From Flavobacterium crassostreae (GTDB lineage: Bacteria > Bacteroidota > Bacteroidia > Flavobacteriales > Flavobacteriaceae): a DNA stretch of 64,000 nt. Of the stretch, positions 9,535 to 16,843 are shown piece after piece. Under the pieces are notes generated by a model. The model was not told the origin of the DNA. It ran no database searches and saw only the letters and a list, made by a program, of their open reading frames with translations. Position 1 is the first letter of the stretch. Each line of letters begins with the position of its first letter. The DNA is taken from contig NZ_CP017688.1 of NCBI RefSeq assembly GCF_001831475.1, positions 1,054,001 through 1,118,000 of the forward strand. Direction: 5' to 3'. A program made the translations under genes and the position numbers.

Positions 9535-9566
9535 CAAAGGTACGATTTGAAATTGTATTTTTGCAA
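9535..9566 (-). promoter_or_regulatory. Promoter of dxs, abutting the start codon
   Basis: On the minus strand, TTG (9564-9566) is followed after 21 bp by TACCTTTG (9535-9542). Only four bases separate the -7 box from the ATG at 9530. Transcription should therefore begin at or next to the start codon. Confidence 0.8.
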
Positions 9567-9625
9567 TACAGAAAAAAGTTGTTAGAACAACCAACACCAA
9601 ATAAACTGCATTTTTAGCAAGAAAG

Positions 9626-9633
9626 TAACTTTG
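9626..9633 (+). promoter_or_regulatory. -7 element upstream of tadA
   Basis: TAACTTTG lies 14 bp before the first ATG of tadA. No TTG is found at the usual distance upstream, so this is a partial match only. Confidence 0.5.
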
Positions 9634-9647
9634 CCAATTTACAATAC

Positions 9648-10094
9648 ATGATGATGGATCCCTTTACAGACGAATATTTTATGAAAAAAGCCTTGCAAGA
9701 AGCTGCAATGGCTTTTGATAAGGGCGAAATTCCGGTTGGGGCGCTAGTGGTAGCGCACAACACCATTATAGCCAGAGGTCATAATTTGACAGAAATGTTG
9801 AACGATGTAACGGCACATGCCGAGATGCAAGCCATAACGGCTGCAGCAAACTATCTAGGAGGAAAATACCTGAAAGATTGCACGCTTTATGTAACCTTAG
9901 AACCTTGCCAAATGTGTGCTGGAGCTTTGTACTGGAGTCAGATTTCTAAAATTGTTTTTGGAGCAAGTGATTTGCAGCGTGGGTTTAAAAAAATGGGAAG
10001 CCAATTGCACCCAAAAACTACTGTAGTTGGTGGTGTTTTGGCAGAGGAAGCAGCAGATTTGATGCAGCGTTTTTTTGCGGCAAGAAGAAAATAA
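9648..10094 (+). CDS. tadA: tRNA adenosine(34) deaminase
   Basis: TadA converts wobble adenosine to inosine in tRNA-Arg(ACG). The zinc cytidine-deaminase signature is complete, with HAEMQAI (His ligand and catalytic Glu) and PCQMCAGAL (two Cys ligands). Its 148 residues are standard. The annotated start is the first of three consecutive ATG codons (9648, 9651, 9654), and the exact one cannot be decided. It is divergent from dxs and its stop lies 1 bp from the stop of the convergent glycosyltransferase gene. The alternative, guanine deaminase, is less likely given the length and the MKKALQEAAMAFDKGEIPVGA opening. Confidence 0.93.
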   Translation: MMMDPFTDEYFMKKALQEAAMAFDKGEIPVGALVVAHNTIIARGHNLTEMLNDVTAHAEMQAITAAANYLGGKYLKDCTLYVTLEPCQMCAGALYWSQISKIVFGASDLQRGFKKMGSQLHPKTTVVGGVLAEEAADLMQRFFAARRK

Positions 10095-10095
10095 A

Positions 10096-11601
10096 TTACT
10101 CTTTGTAGCCTTGCATTACGTAAATATAGAGGTATCTAGCGGGTTGGTTTCCTCGTAATTGTTGGATTATTGTTGGCGCATTGATTTTTTTAAACTCCGT
10201 TGCATAAATTAAATTTGGATCGGTAAAACTGTTCGAAACAGTGATGTAATAAGCGGTATCTCCTTTTTTGAGTTGTTTTCTGTATTGGTTTAGCCAATGG
10301 TAGGTATGGATGTCTGCTAGAGTTCCAAGGGCTACAAAATCCATGTTCAAAGGCTGTGCAATGTAATGGTCAATATGTGCCCCCGGAAACCATTTGTTGT
10401 TAATTATAAAAGAGGTATTGGTTAAGCCAGAGGTTTGGTTTTTTTGATGTATTTTTTCAAATTCCGTCTTAAATTCGTTCCAATTATAAAGATCCAAAGT
10501 AACATCTCCTTTGCCCAAAATAGCTTCTTTTTTGCTTCCTAAGGTTCCTGGATATGCTAGAACTACTGCCATCGCTATAGCAACCATTCCTATTATTAGA
10601 TAACTAGCATAAGGGACAAGTTTTGTGATTTTAGGTTTTTTTAAATCCGATAAATAGCAACCTGCAAGAATCAGCAATGCAGTGTAGCCAGGTCCGGACC
10701 AATGTGGCAAGGTGTTTCTAAATAAAGACAATACCAGTAGTATGCCAATCAATGGCAAGCTTTGCAATAGAAGGATTCTTAGATAAGGTACCGCTAGAAT
10801 CACTTTGTTTTTGGATAAGGCAATTAGAGTGCCAATAATCAAAAAATAGTTGATTGGATTGTTGTATAAAAAGCCGCCAAATAATTCTCTCCAAAAACCA
10901 TCGCTATTTATTCCTTGGTTGATTGCAACCCGATTACTGTGAAAAGTATAGGTTATAAAATGGTTGTCAATATTCCATAACAAAATAGGAGAGCTAATTA
11001 CTAATGTAGTAAGTATTGCCATATAAAAAGCAGGTTTGGATAGGTGTTTTTGGTCATAAATGACAACATACAACCCAAATCCAAACCACAAAAACACCCC
11101 ATGAATTTTACTCATTATACTTAGTCCGGCACAAAGTCCAAACAGAATCAAATATAGGTTTTGTCTTTTGGGGGTGTGTATTAATTGTACTAGTGCATAG
11201 AGCGCTAGCATCCAAAAAAAAAGTTGCGGCGTATCCGGAAGAATAAATACACCTGCAATAATACTAGAATAAATGGACGAAGAATACAATAATGCTGCAA
11301 TGAGACCACTTTTTTGGTCTTTTATGGTTTTGGTAATTGCATAGATCAAGTAGGTATTTACGGCTGCCAAAATAATGGGACCCAAACGAACAAAAAAAGC
11401 ACTAGTCTCTAGCAAGTTAAGTGTAGTCAGACGTATTAATAAGGCCACCATTGGAGGATGGTCAAAGTAATTCCATTGCAAATGTTGGGCATAAGTTAGG
11501 TAGTACACTTCATCATTACCGAGGTCTATACTCCAAGCAATAATGCATCTAAAGATGGTGGCTACAAACACAAGGAGTGCTATTTTATTTTTCAAAAACA
11601 T
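10096..11601 (-). CDS. GT39-type (ArnT/PMT-like) membrane glycosyltransferase
   Basis: This 501-residue polytopic protein has about ten hydrophobic segments. The first extracytoplasmic loop carries the GT-C catalytic signature: LGNDEVYYLTYAQ with the acidic pair, then YFDHPPM. Family members transfer a sugar from a polyprenyl-phosphate donor to lipid A, protein or another surface acceptor on the outer face of the inner membrane. The C-terminal part (about residues 340-500) is a soluble domain. It is the last gene of a three-gene minus-strand operon after PAP2 and GtrA, with gaps of only 2-3 bp. The acceptor is unknown. Confidence 0.85.
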   Translation of the reverse strand: MFLKNKIALLVFVATIFRCIIAWSIDLGNDEVYYLTYAQHLQWNYFDHPPMVALLIRLTTLNLLETSAFFVRLGPIILAAVNTYLIYAITKTIKDQKSGLIAALLYSSSIYSSIIAGVFILPDTPQLFFWMLALYALVQLIHTPKRQNLYLILFGLCAGLSIMSKIHGVFLWFGFGLYVVIYDQKHLSKPAFYMAILTTLVISSPILLWNIDNHFITYTFHSNRVAINQGINSDGFWRELFGGFLYNNPINYFLIIGTLIALSKNKVILAVPYLRILLLQSLPLIGILLVLSLFRNTLPHWSGPGYTALLILAGCYLSDLKKPKITKLVPYASYLIIGMVAIAMAVVLAYPGTLGSKKEAILGKGDVTLDLYNWNEFKTEFEKIHQKNQTSGLTNTSFIINNKWFPGAHIDHYIAQPLNMDFVALGTLADIHTYHWLNQYRKQLKKGDTAYYITVSNSFTDPNLIYATEFKKINAPTIIQQLRGNQPARYLYIYVMQGYKE

Positions 11602-11603
11602 AG

Positions 11604-11981
11604 CTAGTTATTAAAGGTGTAGAGGTTGTTGGCAGTAAAATTCCAGACAAAAACCAGTAGAGTGACCAGTATTTTGCATACATAAAAATTAAGAGAAGTG
11701 TTTTTTTGGAGCAAGTACAAAAAACCAGTATTTAGACCAAAGCCTATCATCGAAATAATTAAAAAGCTTGTAAATTGTGTGCCTATATCTGGATTGTGAT
11801 TCTCAAAGGTGAAGTATTTATTCAAAAAATAATTGTTGGTCACGCCAAATAAAAACCCCATGCCATTGGCAACATACTTATTTAAGGATAGCTTTTCTTT
11901 ACAAAGCCAGGTTATGGCAAAATCAATAATTAATCCCGAAAAACCAACAAGACCAAATTTTAAAAATTTTATAAAATTCAT
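11604..11981 (-). CDS. GtrA family membrane protein
   Basis: This 125-residue protein has four predicted transmembrane helices and the GtrA signature (FLKFGLVGFSGLIIDF near the start, GVTNNYFLNKYFTF in the middle, VWNFTANNLYTF at the end). GtrA proteins are associated with moving polyprenyl-phosphate-linked sugars across the inner membrane for surface polysaccharide modification. It sits between a PAP2 phosphatase and a GT-C transferase with 2-3 bp gaps, so translation is probably coupled. The context suits a lipid-sugar carrier role. Confidence 0.87.
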   Translation of the reverse strand: MNFIKFLKFGLVGFSGLIIDFAITWLCKEKLSLNKYVANGMGFLFGVTNNYFLNKYFTFENHNPDIGTQFTSFLIISMIGFGLNTGFLYLLQKNTSLNFYVCKILVTLLVFVWNFTANNLYTFNN

Positions 11982-11984
11982 TTG

Positions 11985-12680
11985 TTATTGGTTCAGGAGC
12001 GTATTGGTTGGGCTTTCAGAAAAAGCCAAAGACTTATTTTTTTTGGTAGTAGTAGCTACTTTAATTAATGGTTTAATCCATATAGCAGACAAAGAGCCAA
12101 AGGCAATGCCAATAATGGCACCTGCAAAAACATCAATCAAAAAGTGGTGTGCCAAATAAATTCTGGAATAGCCCACTAATACACTAAGCAGGACCAATAC
12201 AATACATAGTTGTCTTTTTTTCCAATAATTCGATAGTACCGTTGCCAGTGCAAAAAACGATGCGGTGTGTCCTGATGGAAAACTCTTGAATCCAATTCTG
12301 CTGGTAGCAAAAGTATCTAAGTAATATTGGTATTGGTGCATTTTAAAGAAGACACTAGGTCTAGGTGAAGAGATCATGTGTTTTAAAATTTGTGCAAAAA
12401 TCCCAGAACTAATATAAGAGAGCAATATGATCCAGGCTAAGGTTTGGTATTTTTTAAAAAGCATAAAGAATAAACCAAGTGCAATTATAAACCAACCATC
12501 GCCCAAAAAAGTAATCTTTTCGAACAAAAAATTTAAAAAACTATCATGAAATTGGTTGAGCCATACAAAACCATCTTTTCTGGAAAATGCCAATAGCAAG
12601 AAAGTTAGGATACTTATAAGGTATAAGTTGATCGAATAAAAAAAACTGTTTCCGGATAGGATTTTTAAAAATGATTTCAT
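11985..12680 (-). CDS. PAP2-family membrane phosphatase
   Basis: This 231-residue inner-membrane protein carries the three type-2 phosphatidic acid phosphatase motifs in order: K-M-x-x-SPRP, FPSGHTA, and SRIYLAHHFLIDVFAG with the catalytic His and Asp. There are about six transmembrane segments. Such enzymes dephosphorylate undecaprenyl diphosphate, phosphatidic acid or lipid A. It is first in the operon with GtrA and a GT-C glycosyltransferase, which suggests recycling or trimming of a polyprenyl carrier or lipid A. Substrate is not determinable from sequence. Confidence 0.88.
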   Translation of the reverse strand: MKSFLKILSGNSFFYSINLYLISILTFLLLAFSRKDGFVWLNQFHDSFLNFLFEKITFLGDGWFIIALGLFFMLFKKYQTLAWIILLSYISSGIFAQILKHMISSPRPSVFFKMHQYQYYLDTFATSRIGFKSFPSGHTASFFALATVLSNYWKKRQLCIVLVLLSVLVGYSRIYLAHHFLIDVFAGAIIGIAFGSLSAIWIKPLIKVATTTKKNKSLAFSESPTNTLLNQ

Positions 12681-12821
12681 CGCTTACAAAAAAATGTGTT
12701 TTGTAAAACTAGTTTGTTTCTGTTTTTTGGAGGTAAATCTAATTTTAATAAAACCCAATCAAATCTTTAACAATAGGTTACTAAAGAAAACTAATGGTTA
12801 AATTACTGGTTATAAGGCACA

Positions 12822-12884
12822 AAAAAACCGCCACACTAGGCTGCTTAGCCGAACTGGCAAAGCAATCTCAAGAGAGGCGGTTTT
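12822..12884 (-). terminator. Structured terminator / possible 3'-end RNA after rng
   Basis: On the minus strand, just after the rng stop, a stem (AAAACCGCC pairing GGCGGTTTT) encloses about 43 nt and ends in a T run. Inside lies a second hairpin, GCTTTGCC-AGTTC-GGCTAAGC (12843-12863), with one mismatch. This is more elaborate than a simple terminator. Confidence 0.8.
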
Positions 12885-12888
12885 CTGT

Positions 12889-14433
12889 TTAGTCTTTTAT
12901 AGCATTTCCTTTTTTGTCAAAGAAATGGTATTCTAAATACGTGTAAGCGTCACGTGGTATAATTTTCACCCATTTTTTATGTTCAAAAAACCATTTTGAA
13001 CGTAATGATGGAAAACCTTTGGTAAGGTATGCTGCCACAAAAGGGTGTACATTAAGTACTACTTTTTTGTGGGTTTTTAATATTCTTTCTAGATCAGAGA
13101 TGATTTTGTCGATAATTAAGATTGGCGCTTCAATTTCGCCATTTACATCGTTTGGATCTTCTTCTCTAGTTTTAATGTTTACTTCTGGTCTTACCCTTTG
13201 TCTAGTAATTTGAACTAATCCAAATTTACTAGGAGGCAAGATTTTATGTTTTGCTTTATCGTCGCTCATTTCTTCTCTCAAGAAGTCGAACAAGACTTTA
13301 CGATTTTCGGGATTAGACATGTCAATAAAATCAATCACAATAATTCCGCCCATATCTCGCAGACGCAATTGTCTAGCGATCTCGGCGGCAGCTATCATGT
13401 TTACTTCTAAGGCAGTGTCTTCTTGATTGGAGGCTTTATTAGAACGGTTTCCGCTGTTAACGTCTATAACGTGTAGTGCTTCAGTGTGTTCTATAATAAG
13501 GTATGCCCCTTTACTCATGGAAACAGTTTTGCCAAAAGAGGTTTTGATTTGTCTCTCTATGTTGTATTTCTCAAAAATAGGAGTGTCATTTGATTGATAA
13601 AACTTAACAATAGATTGTTTGGATGGTGCAATTTCTTGCAAGTAATCCTTTGTTTGGTTGTACAACTCTTCGTCATCTATTTGAATACCACTAAAGGTAT
13701 CATTAAATACGTCTCTTAAAATAGAAGAAGCTCGGTTGAGTTCTCCTAAAATTTTTGACGGATGAGAAGCAGTTGGTAATTTTTTACACATTGCAGTCCA
13801 TCTGCCTAGCAGGTTCTGCAAATCTTTTTCTAATTCGGCTGTATTTTTGCCTTCGGCTACTGTACGAACAATAACACCAAATCCTTTTGGTTTGATAGAT
13901 TGGACAAGTTTTTTGAGTCTGTCTTTTTCTTTTCTGTCTTCTATTTTTTGAGAAATAGAAACCCGATCCGAAAAAGGAACTAGAACTATAAAACGTCCGG
14001 CAAGAGATAGCTCTGCGCTAATTCTTGGTCCTTTGGTAGATATTGGTTCTTTTACTACTTGTACCAGTATAGATTGATTGGCATTGATTACATCGGTAAT
14101 AATACCATCTTTGTCTATTTCTTTTTCAAACTGAAAGTTTTTTAGGGAGAAATCTTTTATTTTACCTGCGCTTACAAGTTTTATGAATTTCATTTGGGAA
14201 GATAAGTTAGGTCCTAAGTCGTGATAATGTAAAAAAGCATCTTTCTCGAAGCCTACATTTACAAAAGCTGCATTTAGTCCCGCAACAGGTTTTCTGATTT
14301 TGGCAATAAAGATATCACCAACCTGAAAATTGCTTTTTTCTTCTTCTTTATGTAATTCAATTAGTTTTCCATCTTTTAATAAGGCAAAATCTACGAAATC
14401 AGAACTGGATCTAATGATTAATTCTTTATTCAT
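12889..14433 (-). CDS. rng: Ribonuclease E/G family endoribonuclease
   Basis: This 514-residue protein of RNase G size carries an N-terminal S1 domain (about residues 35-125, with FIAKIRKPVAGLNAAFVNVG), an RNase H-like and 5'-sensor region, and the DNase-I-like catalytic core with the magnesium aspartates in LHVIDVNSG and GGIIVIDFIDM. It processes rRNA precursors and starts mRNA decay. The CPxC zinc-link motif that joins protomers in E. coli RNase E/G is missing: after LVQITRQRVRPEV the sequence runs into an acidic linker. There is no long C-terminal scaffold. It is followed by a structured terminator and preceded by a structured, repeat-bearing 300-bp region that could act on its mRNA. Confidence 0.94.
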   Translation of the reverse strand: MNKELIIRSSSDFVDFALLKDGKLIELHKEEEKSNFQVGDIFIAKIRKPVAGLNAAFVNVGFEKDAFLHYHDLGPNLSSQMKFIKLVSAGKIKDFSLKNFQFEKEIDKDGIITDVINANQSILVQVVKEPISTKGPRISAELSLAGRFIVLVPFSDRVSISQKIEDRKEKDRLKKLVQSIKPKGFGVIVRTVAEGKNTAELEKDLQNLLGRWTAMCKKLPTASHPSKILGELNRASSILRDVFNDTFSGIQIDDEELYNQTKDYLQEIAPSKQSIVKFYQSNDTPIFEKYNIERQIKTSFGKTVSMSKGAYLIIEHTEALHVIDVNSGNRSNKASNQEDTALEVNMIAAAEIARQLRLRDMGGIIVIDFIDMSNPENRKVLFDFLREEMSDDKAKHKILPPSKFGLVQITRQRVRPEVNIKTREEDPNDVNGEIEAPILIIDKIISDLERILKTHKKVVLNVHPFVAAYLTKGFPSLRSKWFFEHKKWVKIIPRDAYTYLEYHFFDKKGNAIKD

Positions 14434-14522
14434 CTGTAAATTTTTATCCGAACTTTTGTTAAAGAGTACAGAAATATAGCGTTATAGAAGAAAGATTTTA
14501 GAAGAAAAACCCAAAGAGTTTT

Positions 14523-14550
14523 TTTCTAAAATCTAATTTCTAAAATCTAA
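14523..14550. repeat. Two perfect 14-bp tandem repeats
   Basis: TTTCTAAAATCTAA occurs twice head to tail and is followed by the related TTTTCTAATC. It lies in the upstream region of rng. Confidence 0.85.
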
Positions 14551-14584
14551 TTTTCTAATCTCAAACTTTAAGCAAGGATGGATT

Positions 14585-14690
14585 AAACAATAATTTAACA
14601 GGCATTGTACCCGGTGAAAGTTAGCCTGCAACAAGTAGAGAGCCATAATCAGCGAACTGAAGGTGGATTACTTGGGGCGTGTTGCTAATT
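14585..14690. ncRNA. Candidate structured RNA, orientation unresolved
   Basis: This block is clearly less AT-rich than its surroundings and can fold. CAGGC at 14599-14603 pairs with GCCTG (hairpin 1). GCAAC-AAGTA near 14628-14637 pairs with TACTT...GTTGC near 14669-14684, with TAATC/GATTA nested inside (hairpin 2). It has no ORF. On the plus strand it would end at the terminator at 14718-14742; on the minus strand it would be part of the rng leader. I cannot assign it to a known RNA family with confidence; a 6S-like RNA or an rng leader are possibilities. Confidence 0.35.
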
Positions 14691-14717
14691 TTCGATTTCA
14701 ATGAACAGTTAAAAAGA

Positions 14718-14742
14718 AAAAAGTAGTTTAAAACTACTTTTT
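14718..14742. terminator. Bidirectional terminator downstream of the HU operon
   Basis: A perfect 12-bp palindrome (AAAAAGTAGTTT, then one base, then AAACTACTTTTT) has T runs on both strands. It overlaps the stop codon and last codons of the 30-residue gene. Confidence 0.85.
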
Positions 14743-14826
14743 CTTCTTGTGACGGTTAGCTCTCGCTCTTTTTTTACGTTTGTGAGTTGCTACCTTATGT
14801 CTCTTTCTTTTTTTACCACTTGGCAT
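14734..14826 (-). CDS. Tiny 30-residue, highly basic conserved protein
   Basis: A complete ATG-to-TAG frame encodes 30 residues beginning MPSGKKRKRHKVATHKRKK and ending NRHKKKK. About two thirds of the residues are Lys, Arg or His, and there are no acidic residues. It begins 28 bp after the HU stop on the same strand and ends in a strong terminator, so it looks like the second gene of the HU transcript. From memory, near-identical short proteins are encoded across Bacteroidota, which makes a chance ORF unlikely. The composition suits an rRNA- or DNA-binding peptide such as a small ribosomal protein, but I cannot name it. It is easily missed by gene callers. Confidence 0.8.
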   Translation of the reverse strand: MPSGKKRKRHKVATHKRKKRARANRHKKKK

Positions 14827-14854
14827 ATCGAGTTGATTTTATGATTAATTAATA

Positions 14855-15145
14855 TTATTTTGCTTCGTTATTTATTTTTACTCCTTCTACAAAAACTTTT
14901 GCAGGTTTGAAAGCAGGGATATTGTGTGCAGGAATTTTTATAGTTGTATTCTTAGAAATATTTCTTCCAGTTTTCTCAGCTCTTGTTTTGACGATAAAAC
15001 TTCCAAAACCTCTTAAGTAAACATTGTCTCCAGTTTCTAATGAGTTTTTAACTTCATTCATAAAAGTTTCAACTGTTGCTTGAACATCACCCTTTTCAAG
15101 ACCTAGCTTTTCTGAAATTTTTGCTACGATATCTGCTTTCGTCAT
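14855..15145 (-). CDS. HU family DNA-binding protein
   Basis: This 96-residue nucleoid protein bends and compacts DNA as a dimer. It has the HU/IHF layout: N-terminal helices (MTKADIVAKISEKLGL), then GDNVYLRGFGSFIVKTRAEKTGRN, and the arm with the conserved proline in IKIPAHNIPAFKPAK. The slightly long C-terminal tail (VEGVKINNEAK) is normal. It has a clear own promoter (15190-15221), is divergent from mutY, and is probably co-transcribed with the 30-residue basic protein. HU and IHF subunits cannot be told apart with certainty from sequence alone. Confidence 0.95.
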   Translation of the reverse strand: MTKADIVAKISEKLGLEKGDVQATVETFMNEVKNSLETGDNVYLRGFGSFIVKTRAEKTGRNISKNTTIKIPAHNIPAFKPAKVFVEGVKINNEAK

Positions 15146-15189
15146 TTTCTTTCCGTATTTATTATTTTGTAATAATTTTTTTGAGTGTG

Positions 15190-15221
15190 CAAATATAGGA
15201 ATTTAAAAAACAAATATTCAA
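15190..15221 (-). promoter_or_regulatory. Promoter of the HU gene
   Basis: On the minus strand TTG (15219-15221), a 21-bp spacer and TATATTTG (15190-15197) match the Bacteroidota consensus. The HU ATG lies 44 bp beyond the box. Confidence 0.75.
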
Positions 15222-15254
15222 GCTAATTCATTAAATTTTAATCACATAAACTTT

Positions 15255-15262
15255 TACTTTTG
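15255..15262 (+). promoter_or_regulatory. -7 element upstream of mutY
   Basis: TACTTTTG ends 17 bp before the mutY ATG, implying a short leader. No good TTG element is found at the expected spacing. Confidence 0.5.
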
Positions 15263-15279
15263 TAAACAAATAATTAAGA

Positions 15280-16329
15280 ATGAATTTTTCTAAAGTGTTA
15301 ATTTCGTGGTATTTACTAAATAAACGTGATTTGCCATGGCGAAACACCACCAATCCGTACCCAATTTGGCTCTCAGAAATAATGTTACAGCAGACCAAAG
15401 TAGCGCAAGGAACGCCTTATTTTTTGTCTTTTATCACTGCGTTTCCAACTGTTTTTGATTTGGCTAATGCCAGCGAAGAGCAGGTCTTAAAACTATGGCA
15501 AGGGTTGGGGTATTATTCTAGAGCGCGTAATTTGCATCAAACGGCACAATATATAGCTACTGATTTGGGAGGAGTTTTTCCAAAAACCTATAACGAACTC
15601 CTTCAATTAAAAGGCGTTGGAGCGTATACTGCTGCCGCTATTGCATCTTTTTCTTACAATGAGGTTGTTCCTGTTGTGGATGGAAATGTTTTTAGAGTAT
15701 TGTCGCGCTATTTTGATCTAGATTTGGATATTGCCTTATCTTCGACCAAAAAAGAATTTACAGCCTTGGCTTTGGAGCTGATGCCCAAAGAGGTTCAAGA
15801 TGCTGCAAATCCAGCCATTTTTAACCAAGCCATAATGGAGTTTGGAGCCTTGCAATGCGTGCCGCGCAATCCAGATTGTTCTGTATGTGTATTTAATACA
15901 GCTTGTTTGGCTTTGCAAAAAAACAAAGTAGCAGTGTTGCCAGTTAAGTCTAAAAAACTAAAAATAACCAAGCGCTATTTTAATTATTTGGTAGTATCGG
16001 ACCCTTTAGGGAACACCGTAGTTCAAAAAAGAACCTCCAAGGGAATTTGGCATAATCTGTATGAATTTCCACTTATAGAAACCCATAAGGAAGAAGATTT
16101 TGATTTTATAGCCTCTCAGATTCCTGAAGGGTTGTTGGCAAGCCAAGACCTAATTAGTCTGGAAGCCTACGGTACCAAAAGCAACTTACACAAACTATCC
16201 CACCAACACCTATATATAAAGTTTTGGAAAATCACTACCGCTACTGCTGTTGCTAATGGAGTCAGCCCAGAAGAATTGCAAAGTCTTCCGGTTCCGATTG
16301 TGATTCATAATTTTATCCAAAACCAATAA
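15280..16329 (+). CDS. mutY: Adenine DNA glycosylase
   Basis: MutY removes adenine mispaired with 8-oxoguanine. The N-terminal domain has the catalytic Glu in LSEIMLQQTKVAQ, the helix-hairpin-helix LQLKGVGAYTAAAIASF and the active-site Asp in VVDGNVFRVLSRY. The 4Fe-4S loop is complete: C-x6-C-x2-C-x5-C in CVPRNPDCSVCVFNTAC. A NUDIX-like C-terminal domain (about residues 225-345) recognises 8-oxoG. The 349-residue length is normal. It begins the plus-strand run mutY-ssb-gldE-gldD, an arrangement I recall from Flavobacterium johnsoniae. Confidence 0.96.
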   Translation: MNFSKVLISWYLLNKRDLPWRNTTNPYPIWLSEIMLQQTKVAQGTPYFLSFITAFPTVFDLANASEEQVLKLWQGLGYYSRARNLHQTAQYIATDLGGVFPKTYNELLQLKGVGAYTAAAIASFSYNEVVPVVDGNVFRVLSRYFDLDLDIALSSTKKEFTALALELMPKEVQDAANPAIFNQAIMEFGALQCVPRNPDCSVCVFNTACLALQKNKVAVLPVKSKKLKITKRYFNYLVVSDPLGNTVVQKRTSKGIWHNLYEFPLIETHKEEDFDFIASQIPEGLLASQDLISLEAYGTKSNLHKLSHQHLYIKFWKITTATAVANGVSPEELQSLPVPIVIHNFIQNQ

Positions 16330-16380
16330 TTAATAAATTTAAAATTAATGTACCTTTGGAATTAATACGTTATAAAAATC

Positions 16381-16821
16381 ATGAACGGAACATTAAATAA
16401 GGTAATGCTTATAGGATATCTTGGAGAGGCTGTAAAAATGCATTATTTTGACGGAGGTACTTGTGTGGGTAGATTTGCGTTGGCTACCAACGAAGTGTAT
16501 GTTAGCAAAACGACCAACCAAAAAGTTACCACCACAGAATGGCATACCATAGTAGTGCGTAACAAAGCGGCCGAAATTTGCGAGAAATATTTAACAAAAG
16601 GAGATAAAATATATGTAGAGGGGCGCATTAAGTCCCGACAATGGCAAGGAGATGATGGGGTTTCAAAACAAAGCATAGAGATCCATGCGACGGATTTTAC
16701 TTTTTTGTCTACAAAAAGCAATCTTGAAAACAACCCACAAATTGACAGCGCAAAATCCGTAAAAAACACTAACTTTGACTCGCAAAATGATGGCTTACCA
16801 ATCAATGATTTGCCGTTTTGA
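16381..16821 (+). CDS. ssb: Single-stranded DNA-binding protein
   Basis: This 146-residue OB-fold protein coats single-stranded DNA in replication and repair. It opens MNGTLNKVMLIGYLGE, continues with the core TEWHTIVVRNKAAEICEKYLTKGDKIYVEGRI, then has a disordered linker and the acidic-hydrophobic tail NDLPF that recruits partner proteins. It lies 51 bp after mutY and 22 bp before gldE. A TACCTTTG box near 16350 suggests it may also have its own promoter. A second protein with a DLPF-type tail (DUF3127) lies at 40393-40764. Confidence 0.95.
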   Translation: MNGTLNKVMLIGYLGEAVKMHYFDGGTCVGRFALATNEVYVSKTTNQKVTTTEWHTIVVRNKAAEICEKYLTKGDKIYVEGRIKSRQWQGDDGVSKQSIEIHATDFTFLSTKSNLENNPQIDSAKSVKNTNFDSQNDGLPINDLPF

Positions 16822-16843
16822 TGTTTAACTAATCTTATTTAAT

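Larger units (their letters stand above)
14434..14733. other. 300-bp region between rng and the 30-residue gene
   Basis: No ORF stands out. From left to right it holds a hairpin near 14504-14526 (AAAAACCC against GAGTTTTT, T-rich on the plus side), a perfect tandem repeat of TTTCTAAAATCTAA (14523-14536 and 14537-14550), and a GC-richer structured block at about 14585-14690. It ends in the bidirectional terminator at 14718-14742. No clear promoter of the usual pattern is seen on either strand. Confidence 0.6.

Noticed and set aside
9531..9566. Longer dxs with a TTG start
   Set aside because: The TTG is the -33 element of the dxs promoter, and the conserved protein begins at the ATG at 9530.
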